From NCBI GenBank assembly GCA_041179245.1, contig JBEGTT010000112.1, positions 1 through 11,833 on the forward strand: a stretch of DNA of 11,833 bases, written 5' to 3'. The stretch's first letter is position 1, and each line of letters begins with the position of its first letter. This document shows, piece after piece, positions 4,917-11,833 of this stretch. This stretch comes from JBEGTT01 sp041179245. Its GTDB lineage: Bacteria > Pseudomonadota > Gammaproteobacteria > Burkholderiales > Rhodocyclaceae. A program made the position numbers and the translations under genes. The notes under the pieces are model-generated. The model did not search any database. It was given only the letters and a program-made list of their open reading frames with translations, and was not told the DNA's origin.

Positions 4917-7514
4917 TTAGGAGTTAGGTAGCCACTGGGCGAGCGTCTTGCGAACTTGGTCAATATTGACTGGCTTGGTCAGAAAATCATTCATGCCGAC
5001 AGCAAGACAACGCTGACGATCTTCTTCAAAAGCATCCGCCGTCACAGCCACAATCGGAATGGGGGCTCGATTGGTGGAAGCCTCCCACTGGCGAATTCGG
5101 CGCACGGCCTCATAACCATCCATCACGGGCATTTGAATGTCCATCAATACCAAGTCAAATTTACCGTTGCTAGTGGTAATGGCCTGAAACCCCTGCAATC
5201 CGTCTTCCGCCAAGCTTGCGTGGGCGCCTAGCCGCGATAGCATGACCTCCATGACTTTGCGATTTGTCGCATTGTCTTCAACAACCAGAACTTGCCCCAC
5301 GGTATGGGCGTTAGGAGTGGCGGTAGGAGTGGCTGATGCCTCGGGTACGCTAATGCTTGGTACGACGACGCTAGTGGTTTCTTGCAGTGAGTTTTGGATG
5401 TGGTCAGGGAGCATCTCAACGGTGACTTCCAGCCAGAACCGAGATCCTTGACCGGGCGTGCTGTCGACGCCTACGCGGCCCCCCATTAACTCGGCCAAGC
5501 TGCGGACAATTGAAAGGCCAAGGCCGGTTCCGCCGAATTCCCGCGTAGTTGAGGTATCAGCTTGCGAAAATGGCTTGAATAGCACGGACTTCTTTTCAGG
5601 CGCTATCCCAATTCCGGTGTCTTTCACAGAGAACCCTAGGGTGGACATCAATGAACCCGAAGAGGTCTGGCGAGACAGCTCTGTGCCCTCAATCTCGATG
5701 GAGCCGGAACGGGTAAACTTCAGGGCGTTGTTGACGAGGTTGGAGAGCATTTGCCGTAAGCGCATGGCGTCTCCTTGGTACTCTGTTTGTGGACCGTTCC
5801 AGCATGCCGAGATTTGCAGGCCCTTGCTATGAGCGGCCTGTTCAAATAAAAAGTGCGTTTCTTTCAGAATCTGTGCGGGGGCAAACCGCATGTTTTCCAT
5901 TTCGATTTTGCCAGCCTCAATTTTCGACAAATCCAGAATGTCGTTCAGCAATGTCAACAGCATTTGGCCAGAGTTTAGAATCGTCCGCGCACACTCTTTC
6001 CGCTCTTCTTCATCAACCTCGGATTGGAATAGGAGTTGGGCCATCCCCAGTATGCCGTTCATCGGTGTGCGAATCTCATGGCTCATGGTGGCTAGGAATC
6101 GGCTTTTGGCCTGATTGGCCTGCTCTGCAACTTTCTGTGCGTGAATCAACTCGCTTTCATTTCGTTTTTGCTCAGATATATCAACGACGGCCCAAATACA
6201 GTCTCGGCCACTCTGGCGTAGTTGAGCACCCGACACATCAAACCAACCCAGTTGCCCATCTTTGCAAAGATACTGAACTTGGGTGCGATAGATTTGGCCT
6301 GAGCGGGTCGCCGTATCTGCGGCCTGACGAAAATTCTCGTGCGCTTCATCGGATGGAAAGAGGGCGCGCATCGGCTGTTCGGCCAGGTCCCATTCGCCGT
6401 AACCTAACATGTGGCTAAACGCCGGATTCATCCAGACAATTTCGTCACCTTGAAGCATGACAAAACCCACCACTTCGCTTTGCAAAATGGCGCGATGTTC
6501 CTGAACAATCTCCAGTAACTCGGTTTCCGTCGTGCGTCGCAGGGAAATTTCAATTTCCTGTTCTGTGTACAACTTGTAAAGATGTCTGCCGGTCAGTACG
6601 GAGAGCACTAAGGTCAGTAGTTGTAGTGCCGCAGCGACCCACAGTTCGGTGTGCCAAGGGCGCAGGTAGTCGGTGTAAGCAAGCCCGACATTGATAAAAA
6701 GTGGATAGTTCTGGGATCGTGTAAAAGCAACGGTACGTTCAATATTGTCCAGCGGAGTGGTGGCGCGGTAGGCTCCGTGGGTGGCGCCATCCTTAACTAA
6801 TACAGCCAGTTCGGGTGAAATGTTTTTGGCGCCGATATTGGTTCCAATCCCCTTGGGTTCAGGGAATCGCAGGATGACACCCATCTGGGCGTCACGGATG
6901 GACATGGCTCCATGTTGTCCTAGATTAACCTTCTCGAATTGTTTTTGGAGATACGCCAAATCCAGTGAGGCAATGATTGCGCCGGAGAATTTGCCTTCCT
7001 TATTAATAACGGGACGAGCCATGCTGACGGCCCATTGGCCCGTTGCTGGGCTGATGTGAGGGTCAGAAATAACCAGTCCAAGTTCGGGTTTGGTCTGAAT
7101 TTCTTTAAAGTACGGCCGGCCCGAAAAATCTAGTCTGATGCGGGTGAAGTCGGTTTTTTTGGAGTAACGGCTGATGACCAGTCCCGTGGGGTCGGTCAGA
7201 AGGTAACTCTGTACTTCGGTTTGGTTGGCCCCGTAGTTTTCTAGGATGCGATCGTTCGGCTGGCAGCCGCGTTGATCAAGGCAAGTCGAAATTTCCTGCG
7301 TTATGCCTTGTAGAGAGATGTCTACTGACTTAAGGATTGAGGTGAGTGATATTTCGACCGCCTGTGCAACATTGCGAGCGTTTTCGGTTGCTGTATCGTG
7401 ATAACGACCACGGCTATAGTCTAACCAAGCAATTGAGCTGATTGCTACGATTAGGTTTGCGGCGACCACCAAAACAGTGGCCCAGAATTTCGGGGTTTTA
7501 CTTAACGGGTACAT
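4917..7514 (-). CDS. Membrane-bound hybrid sensor histidine kinase (dCache-like/PAS/HisKA/HATPase/REC)
   Basis: An 865-residue protein from the ATG at 7514, which has AAGG 8 bases upstream. A TTG at 7565 would add 17 residues but has no ribosome binding site. Membrane segments near residues 10-31 and 289-309 enclose a periplasmic region of about 255 residues resembling a double-Cache (PDC) ligand sensor. It contains Cys78 and Cys84, a possible disulfide. A PAS domain follows (about 336-449), then a coiled linker and HisKA with phospho-acceptor His479 in MSHEIRTPMNG. The ATPase domain shows the N box (NLVNNALKF, Asn596), DTGIGI, FKPFSQAD and GGTGLGL. After a Pro/Thr/Ser-rich linker, a receiver domain carries Asp792 (LMDIQMPVMDG), Thr825 and Lys847. 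All catalytic residues are intact. There is no HPt domain and no adjacent response regulator, so the phosphoryl group presumably passes to a partner elsewhere. Ligand and output are unknown. It lies 106 bases downstream of rsmE on the same strand. Confidence 0.93.
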   Translation of the reverse strand: MYPLSKTPKFWATVLVVAANLIVAISSIAWLDYSRGRYHDTATENARNVAQAVEISLTSILKSVDISLQGITQEISTCLDQRGCQPNDRILENYGANQTEVQSYLLTDPTGLVISRYSKKTDFTRIRLDFSGRPYFKEIQTKPELGLVISDPHISPATGQWAVSMARPVINKEGKFSGAIIASLDLAYLQKQFEKVNLGQHGAMSIRDAQMGVILRFPEPKGIGTNIGAKNISPELAVLVKDGATHGAYRATTPLDNIERTVAFTRSQNYPLFINVGLAYTDYLRPWHTELWVAAALQLLTLVLSVLTGRHLYKLYTEQEIEISLRRTTETELLEIVQEHRAILQSEVVGFVMLQGDEIVWMNPAFSHMLGYGEWDLAEQPMRALFPSDEAHENFRQAADTATRSGQIYRTQVQYLCKDGQLGWFDVSGAQLRQSGRDCIWAVVDISEQKRNESELIHAQKVAEQANQAKSRFLATMSHEIRTPMNGILGMAQLLFQSEVDEEERKECARTILNSGQMLLTLLNDILDLSKIEAGKIEMENMRFAPAQILKETHFLFEQAAHSKGLQISACWNGPQTEYQGDAMRLRQMLSNLVNNALKFTRSGSIEIEGTELSRQTSSGSLMSTLGFSVKDTGIGIAPEKKSVLFKPFSQADTSTTREFGGTGLGLSIVRSLAELMGGRVGVDSTPGQGSRFWLEVTVEMLPDHIQNSLQETTSVVVPSISVPEASATPTATPNAHTVGQVLVVEDNATNRKVMEVMLSRLGAHASLAEDGLQGFQAITTSNGKFDLVLMDIQMPVMDGYEAVRRIRQWEASTNRAPIPIVAVTADAFEEDRQRCLAVGMNDFLTKPVNIDQVRKTLAQWLPNS

Positions 7515-7620
7515 GGCGGCAACCTTAGGCGAAGTGCGTTGAACCACATTTTCAATTTGGTGCAAATGAAAAAAGTTTTAATTCTGCGAATGATGCCACA
7601 GGGCATGTCCTTTTGCCTTG

Positions 7621-8376
7621 TTACAGAGGACTGATTAGCGGCCGAAAATCTCCCCATAGGGTCTGTATGGCGGCGAGTGCGGCTAGCCCAGCAGTTTCGG
7701 TGCGTAGGATGCGTGGGCCAAGTGCCACCGGCGTAAATCCGGCGTTCGCAGCAGCGGTAATTTCTACGGGGTCAAGCCCACCTTCTGTGCCTACCAGTAA
7801 TTCAATCGGGCCATTCGGTGGTGGAAGTGTCGTCAGAAATACTGCGGCGCCCGGCGCAAGCATCAGGCGTTGCACTCCTTTTGGTGCGGGCGTAGAAAGC
7901 CAGTCAAGCAAGTCGATGACCGGGGCAATGATGGGTATTTGATTTCTACCGCATTGCTCACAGGCTGAGATGGCAACGCTTTGCCAGTGCTGTACGCGTT
8001 TTTGTTCGCGCTCACCAGATAAGTGAACGACACTGCGGCGGCTGTTAACTGGTTGTATCGCCGCAATTCCCAGTTCAACAGCTTTTTGTAGCGTGTAATC
8101 CATTTTGTCGGCTGCTTGCAAGGCTTGGATCAGGGTTACCTTGCAAGGGGATTCTGCTTCGCGATCAAACCAAGTACCCACTGCGGCAATGACTTCGTTT
8201 TTATGTATTTGCCGAATCTTTGCAGCGTACTCCCCGCCGTATCCGTCAAACAGATGAAGTTCGGCCCCTTCCTGCAAGCGCAATGCCCTGACGGCATGCC
8301 GAGCAACCGTATCCGGAAGCTTAAGGGGGGTATTGGGGGAGAGTTTCTCTGGGCAATAAAAGCGAGGGGCTGACAT
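7621..8376 (-). CDS. rsmE: 16S rRNA (uracil-1498-N3)-methyltransferase RsmE
   Basis: A 251-residue SPOUT-class methyltransferase that uses S-adenosylmethionine to methylate N3 of U1498 in helix 44 of 16S rRNA, acting as a dimer late in 30S assembly. An N-terminal PUA-like RNA-binding part (about 1-70, with RHAVRALRLQEG) precedes the catalytic domain. The catalytic domain has QALQAADKMDYTLQKAVELG, ISACEQCGRNQIP (137-148), VGTEGGLDPVEI (195-206) and the trefoil-knot segment LGPRILRTETAGLAAL (219-234), which form the cofactor pocket. Length and motifs match the E. coli protein. The ATG at 8376 begins 7 bases after the stop of the diguanylate cyclase gene. Its weak TAAG ribosome binding site overlaps that stop, so expression is probably coupled to the upstream gene. 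Confidence 0.96.
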   Translation of the reverse strand: MSAPRFYCPEKLSPNTPLKLPDTVARHAVRALRLQEGAELHLFDGYGGEYAAKIRQIHKNEVIAAVGTWFDREAESPCKVTLIQALQAADKMDYTLQKAVELGIAAIQPVNSRRSVVHLSGEREQKRVQHWQSVAISACEQCGRNQIPIIAPVIDLLDWLSTPAPKGVQRLMLAPGAAVFLTTLPPPNGPIELLVGTEGGLDPVEITAAANAGFTPVALGPRILRTETAGLAALAAIQTLWGDFRPLISPL

Positions 8377-8383
8377 GGCTGAC

Positions 8384-9349
8384 TTAGGGATTGTAAATTA
8401 CAACAGTATTTCGCCCGCGACCCTTGGCTTGGTAGGCTGCAATATCGGCACGTTTGATGAAACTCATCGCACTGTCGTTTGGTAGGAAGGTTGAAATGCC
8501 AATGCTGATAGTGCATTGAAAATGCAGCCCTGTTGAGGTAACCATGTCTAGGCTGGCGAACTGTAAGCGCATGCGTTCAGCCACAATTAAAGCAGCTTCA
8601 AGCGAAGACTCCGGCATCAGGGTAACAAATTCTTCGCCACCGTACCGATAGGCGCTATCGCTACCGCGCAGGCATTTCTCGATGGTACGAGCTAGGGTTT
8701 GCAGGACTCGGTCACCTTCTTGGTGTCCGTAGGTGTCATTGACCTTTTTGAAGTGGTCGGCATCTATCAGCAGTAGGGAAAGCGGGCGGTGGTAACGGGC
8801 AGACCGCTCAATTTCTTTGTCCAATCGTTCATAAAAATGACGAGAGTTGTAGAGTTGTGTCAGGTCATCCGTTTGGCTCAGCAAGCGGTAGCGTTCTTCA
8901 CTTTTTTTCAAAGCAGTTTCGGCTAGCCTGCGCTTGGTGACATCCTGCAAGGTTTCAATGGCGCCAATAACATTACCGGCATGGTCACGTAATGGGGCCG
9001 CTGTAAAAAAAACCCATTTTCCGTTTTCGCCAAAAGCGGGAAAGAAGTCCTCTGCTTCGTAGGCGCCTGGAATCAGCGGAGAAGGGCGGTATTTGCCGTA
9101 ATAGAATTCGCTGACGGCACTTTCTTTGGCGCCATTGAGAATAATGTCGGCCATGACGGGGCGTTCGCAGTCATAAAAGGCGCGCCATTGTTCCGTTGTG
9201 CCAATGACATCGTGCACGCGCACGCCGGTGAGTGATTCACATGCGCGGTTCCAATGCGTAACGCGATGGTCACTGTCTAGGACAAAGGTGGCAACAGGGG
9301 TTCCGTCAAACACGGAGGCTAATATTTGGCTAATTGAATGATTGGGCAT
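8384..9349 (-). CDS. PAS-GGDEF diguanylate cyclase
   Basis: A 321-residue protein without membrane segments, so probably cytosolic. It makes cyclic di-GMP from two GTP. A PAS domain occupies about residues 5-140, with an extended middle section (WRAFYDCERPVMADII to PSPLIPGAYEAEDFFP) of a type I recall from other PAS-kinase and PAS-cyclase proteins. It ends in GAIETLQDVTKRR, followed by a short signalling helix. The GGDEF domain (about 158-320) has DDLTQLYNSRHF, the metal-site segment LIDADHFKKVND (194-205; Asp196) and the active-site signature GGEEF (237-241). The inhibitory RxxD site (Arg228-Asp231) lies five residues before the signature, so product feedback is expected. No EAL or HD-GYP domain is present. 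The ATG at 9349 has a poor ribosome binding site and lies 22 bases after the stop of the 73-residue gene. The PAS ligand is unknown. Confidence 0.93.
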   Translation of the reverse strand: MPNHSISQILASVFDGTPVATFVLDSDHRVTHWNRACESLTGVRVHDVIGTTEQWRAFYDCERPVMADIILNGAKESAVSEFYYGKYRPSPLIPGAYEAEDFFPAFGENGKWVFFTAAPLRDHAGNVIGAIETLQDVTKRRLAETALKKSEERYRLLSQTDDLTQLYNSRHFYERLDKEIERSARYHRPLSLLLIDADHFKKVNDTYGHQEGDRVLQTLARTIEKCLRGSDSAYRYGGEEFVTLMPESSLEAALIVAERMRLQFASLDMVTSTGLHFQCTISIGISTFLPNDSAMSFIKRADIAAYQAKGRGRNTVVIYNP

Positions 9350-9371
9350 GGCTGCGTCGGGAATTTTGGCG

Positions 9372-9593
9372 TTATTGGGGCGACATTCCGGCGCCCATCA
9401 TGCCTGTTTCAACCTTTATGCGCAGAATGAGCAATGCTCGCAATGTTCCTTTAGCACCGCAGGCCGAGTGGTCGTGAATGATGGTATCGAGTGAAACAGA
9501 ATCCCGGGGATCTAAGCCGCAAATGGCGATGTAATTGCGAATCTGCGCCTCAAGATCATGCAATTCCTGTGGATAGTGTTCGAATAGGCTCAT
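9372..9593 (-). CDS. Small protein of unknown function, first gene of the cyclase-rsmE unit
   Basis: A 73-residue protein I do not recognise. It is supported as real by a strong AAGGAG five bases before the ATG at 9593, a promoter-like TATACT upstream and close spacing to the cyclase gene. It has an acidic N-terminal half (FEHYPQELHDLEAQIRNY, likely helical), then a central His/Cys patch with His40-Asp41-His42 and Cys45, plus Cys25. A hydrophobic-basic helix follows (GTLRALLILRIKVET), with a Gly/Met-rich tail. There is no signal peptide or transmembrane segment. The spacing of the His and Cys residues does not form a standard zinc finger, though metal or haem contact is conceivable. As it is co-oriented with the cyclase, it could influence cyclase activity or expression; that is inference only. 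Confidence 0.7.
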   Translation of the reverse strand: MSLFEHYPQELHDLEAQIRNYIAICGLDPRDSVSLDTIIHDHSACGAKGTLRALLILRIKVETGMMGAGMSPQ

Positions 9594-9598
9594 AAGGA

Positions 9599-9604
9599 CT
9601 CCTT
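9599..9604 (-). promoter_or_regulatory. Ribosome binding site of the 73-residue gene
   Basis: AAGGAG on the minus strand, five bases before the ATG at 9593. It fixes this start and supports the small reading frame as a real gene. Confidence 0.7.
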
Positions 9605-9616
9605 AGCAAGTCGCGG

Positions 9617-9622
9617 AGTATA
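9617..9622 (-). promoter_or_regulatory. Candidate -10 box of the 73-residue gene operon
   Basis: TATACT on the minus strand, identical to the candidate rpsU -10 box. Transcription would begin near 9611, giving a leader of about 17 bases that carries the AAGGAG site. The -35 region is poor (GTGACT only at a 19-base spacing). Confidence 0.4.
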
Positions 9623-9623
9623 A

Positions 9624-9638
9624 CCGGCGGGGTGCCGG
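9624..9638. repeat. Short GC inverted repeat between divergent promoters
   Basis: CCGGC (9624-9628) and GCCGG (9634-9638) flank five bases between the two outward-facing candidate -10 boxes. It could be an operator half-site pair or a chance GC-rich repeat. The arms are only 5 bp. Confidence 0.25.
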
Positions 9639-9650
9639 ACGAGTCACGCA

Positions 9651-9659
9651 TGCTAGAAT
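9651..9659 (+). promoter_or_regulatory. Candidate extended -10 promoter of secA
   Basis: TGCTAGAAT fits the extended -10 pattern TGnTAnAAT, the same form as the one before tsaD. Transcription would begin near 9666, about 30 bases before the secA ATG. There is no good -35 box at 17 bases. Confidence 0.5.
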
Positions 9660-9696
9660 TCGCCCCCTTTGCTACCTCCTACAGAGCCATTACGCC

Positions 9697-11833
9697 ATGA
9701 TTTCCGGCTTCCTCAAAAAAATCTTCGGCAGTCGCAATGACCGATTGATCAAGCAGTACTCCCAGACCGTTCGACGTATTAATGAGTTGGAGCCAGCTAC
9801 GTCTGTATTAACGGACGCTGAGTTAGCCACAAAGACGGATGTTTTCCGGCAGCGTTATACAAGTGGCGAAACGTTGGATCAGCTTTTGCCGGAAGCCTTT
9901 GCTGTGGTTCGAGAGGCTAGCAAGCGCGTTCTGGGCATGCGACACTTCGATGTTCAGTTGATCGGCGGCATGGTGCTGCATTACGGCAAAATTGCCGAAA
10001 TGCGTACTGGTGAAGGCAAAACATTGGTTGCTACGCTGCCCGCTTACCTTAATGCCATTTCTGGCAAAGGCGTGCACATCATCACCGTCAACGACTATCT
10101 AGCTAAGCGTGATGCCGAGTGGATGGCGCGTTTACACCGCTTCCTCGGCCTGACCGTCGGCGTGAATCTGTCGCAGATGGAACATGACGAAAAACAAGCC
10201 GCTTACGCAGCCGACATCACTTACGGTACGAACAACGAATTTGGCTTCGACTACCTGCGTGACAACATGGTTTACAGCGCCGCTGACCGTGTTCAACGCA
10301 ATCTGAATTTTGCTATCGTCGATGAGGTCGATTCAATCCTGATCGATGAGGCACGTACGCCGCTGATTATTTCTGGACAAGCTGAAGATCACACGGAGAT
10401 GTACGTCCGCATGAATCAGGTTGTTCCGCTGTTAACGCGTTGCGCGGAAGAGGATGGACCTGGCGATTACTGGGTGGATGAAAAAGGTCATCAAGTGCAT
10501 ATGACTGAGGCGGGGCATGAGAAGGCCGAAGAAATTCTGGCGCAGAACCATATGCTGGCCGAGGGCCATAGTTTGTACGATGCGGTGAATATCAACCTGA
10601 TGCACCATTTGAACGCCGCGTTGCGAGGCCATTGTTTATTCCACCGCGATCAACACTATGTGGTTCAGCAAGGTGATCGTGGTTTGGAAGTTGTCATTGT
10701 CGACGAGTTCACAGGCCGGCTGATGACTGGGCGTCGTTGGTCCGATGGCTTGCATCAAGCGGTCGAAGCCAAAGAAGGCGTCCCCATCCAAAATGAAAAT
10801 CAGACGATGGCGTCAATTACCTTCCAAAATTATTTCCGGATGTACGGGAAGTTGGCGGGGATGACCGGTACGGCAGATACCGAAGCCTACGAGTTCCAGC
10901 AAATTTATAGCCTTGAAACGGTCGTGGTTCCGACCCATCGGTTGGCACAGCGTAAAGATCATAACGACCAAGTTTTCAAAACTGGGGCAGAAAAAGACGC
11001 AGCGATCATTGCGGATATTCGCGATTGCCACAAACGAGGGCAACCGGTGTTGGTTGGCACTACGTCGATTGAGGCGTCTGAGCATTTGTCTGATTTGCTG
11101 AGCAAAGAAAAAATGCCGCATCAGGTGTTGAATGCGAAACAGCATGCGCGTGAAGCGGAAATCGTTGAGCAAGCAGGGCGCCCTGGCATGATTACCATTG
11201 CCACCAATATGGCCGGACGTGGAACGGACATTGTGCTCGGCGGTAATATTGAAAAACCTGCTGAAGCCGTTGCTGAAGATGATTCCCTGAGCGATGAAGC
11301 AAAAAAAGCCAAGGTCACCAAGCTCCGTGCCGAATGGCAAATCGTTCACGACCAGGTTATTGCCGCCGGTGGTTTGCATATTATTGGTTCAGAACGTCAC
11401 GAGTCTCGCCGTATCGACAATCAGTTACGCGGCCGCTCAGGTCGCCAAGGCGACCCCGGCTCCTCACGTTTCTATCTGTCACTGGATGACCAGTTACTGC
11501 GCCTATTTGGTGGTGACCGTCTGCGGATGGTGATGGAAAAGCTGAACATGCCGGAAGGCGAGGCCATTGAGCATCCCTTAGTTTCGCGTTCGCTGGAATC
11601 TGCTCAACGCAAAGTCGAAGGCCGCAATTTCGACATTCGTAAGCAACTGCTGGAATACGACGATGTGTCCAACGACCAGCGTCGGGTGATTTACGCGCAA
11701 CGTAATGAACTACTGGAAACGGACAATATCGCCGACACCATTACGTCTATGCGGCACGGCCAGTTGCAGGATATTTTCCGTACTTATCTCCCGGAAGGCT
11801 CCGTTGAGGAGCAATGGGATATTGCTGGACTAG
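9697..11833 (+). CDS. secA: Preprotein translocase ATPase SecA, 3'-truncated by window edge
   Basis: The frame is open from the ATG at 9697 to the window end. It covers 712 full codons of a family usually near 900, with no frameshift. SecA is the cytosolic and membrane-associated motor that drives unfolded preproteins through SecYEG. Nucleotide-binding domain 1 has Walker A RTGEGKT (103-109, Lys108) and the Walker B segment DEVDSILIDEARTPLI (209-224), at the same numbers as in E. coli. The preprotein cross-linking domain lies between these and GMTGTADTEA (388-397). Domain 2 has VGTTSIEASE (453-462), TNMAGRGTDIVLGGN (503-517) and the arginine-finger segment LRGRSGRQGDPG (577-588). The helical scaffold begins at the right edge; the wing end and any C-terminal zinc motif are outside. 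The N-terminus MISGFLKKIFGSRNDR supports the start. I see no secM-like gene upstream. It is divergent from the 73-residue gene. Confidence 0.97.
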   Translation, partial: MISGFLKKIFGSRNDRLIKQYSQTVRRINELEPATSVLTDAELATKTDVFRQRYTSGETLDQLLPEAFAVVREASKRVLGMRHFDVQLIGGMVLHYGKIAEMRTGEGKTLVATLPAYLNAISGKGVHIITVNDYLAKRDAEWMARLHRFLGLTVGVNLSQMEHDEKQAAYAADITYGTNNEFGFDYLRDNMVYSAADRVQRNLNFAIVDEVDSILIDEARTPLIISGQAEDHTEMYVRMNQVVPLLTRCAEEDGPGDYWVDEKGHQVHMTEAGHEKAEEILAQNHMLAEGHSLYDAVNINLMHHLNAALRGHCLFHRDQHYVVQQGDRGLEVVIVDEFTGRLMTGRRWSDGLHQAVEAKEGVPIQNENQTMASITFQNYFRMYGKLAGMTGTADTEAYEFQQIYSLETVVVPTHRLAQRKDHNDQVFKTGAEKDAAIIADIRDCHKRGQPVLVGTTSIEASEHLSDLLSKEKMPHQVLNAKQHAREAEIVEQAGRPGMITIATNMAGRGTDIVLGGNIEKPAEAVAEDDSLSDEAKKAKVTKLRAEWQIVHDQVIAAGGLHIIGSERHESRRIDNQLRGRSGRQGDPGSSRFYLSLDDQLLRLFGGDRLRMVMEKLNMPEGEAIEHPLVSRSLESAQRKVEGRNFDIRKQLLEYDDVSNDQRRVIYAQRNELLETDNIADTITSMRHGQLQDIFRTYLPEGSVEEQWDIAGL

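Noticed and set aside
4910..4922. Palindrome TCCTAA-A-TTAGGA at the convergent ends of folB and the kinase gene.
   Set aside because: A one-base centre cannot form a hairpin loop, the arms are AT-rich and no T run follows. It is probably chance, though it could be a weak protein site.
5789..6418. A 209-residue plus-strand open frame within the histidine kinase gene.
   Set aside because: The minus strand here encodes conserved kinase motifs (PAS, HisKA). The plus frame has no ribosome binding site and no recognisable domain.
7515..7620. Search for a terminator or promoter between rsmE and the kinase gene; a 5-bp ATGCC/GGCAT stem is present.
   Set aside because: The stem is short and lacks a T tract, and no -10/-35 pair with good spacing was found. 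Whether the kinase is co-transcribed stays open.
10813..11379. A 188-residue minus-strand open frame opposite secA.
   Set aside because: It lies wholly opposite conserved SecA motifs, and no start signal or family pattern is seen.
1..11833. Mobile elements, CRISPR repeats, tRNA genes, toxin-antitoxin pairs and Neisseria-type uptake sequences (GCCGTCTGAA).
   Set aside because: None was seen by eye on either strand; the gene content is ordinary chromosomal core with intact coding frames.

Overview
The window reads as chromosomal core DNA of a Gram-negative betaproteobacterium. The grounds are the type of S21, SecA, TsaD and RsmE proteins, a TorF-type putative outer membrane porin directly upstream of glnK-amtB (an order I recall from betaproteobacteria such as Herbaspirillum), and roughly balanced base composition. 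A position in or near Neisseriales is possible but is only an impression. I see no insertion sequence, phage gene, CRISPR array, tRNA or rRNA. No gap between genes exceeds about 160 bases.

Layout, left to right. (1) Bases 1-2310, plus strand: the 3' part of a porin-like gene, then glnK and amtB, closed by a strong UUCG-loop terminator. This is an ammonium uptake and nitrogen-sensing unit. (2) Bases 2358-3820: rpsU (ribosomal protein S21, minus strand, with its own terminator and a structured leader) diverges from tsaD (t6A tRNA modification, plus strand). Their predicted promoters overlap, and tsaD looks nearly leaderless. (3) Bases 3832-4896: plsY (phospholipid synthesis, minus) converges on tsaD and diverges from folB (folate synthesis, plus). 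(4) Bases 4917-9593, minus strand: four genes read in the same direction. They are a 73-residue protein of unknown function, a PAS-GGDEF diguanylate cyclase, rsmE (16S rRNA U1498 methyltransferase) and a large membrane-bound hybrid sensor histidine kinase. The first three are tightly packed; the kinase follows after about 106 bases. (5) From 9697 to the right edge, plus strand: secA, cut off by the window after 712 codons and divergent from the 73-residue gene.

Most of the window is housekeeping. I do not see a clearly new multi-gene system. The parts most worth a second look are the structured rpsU leader with an almost perfect extended Shine-Dalgarno sequence, the near-leaderless start of tsaD within a shared promoter region, the unknown small protein that begins the diguanylate cyclase-rsmE unit, and the porin tied to glnK-amtB. 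Two sensory proteins (the cyclase and the hybrid kinase) lie in the same orientation around rsmE. That suggests, but does not show, a shared signalling role.
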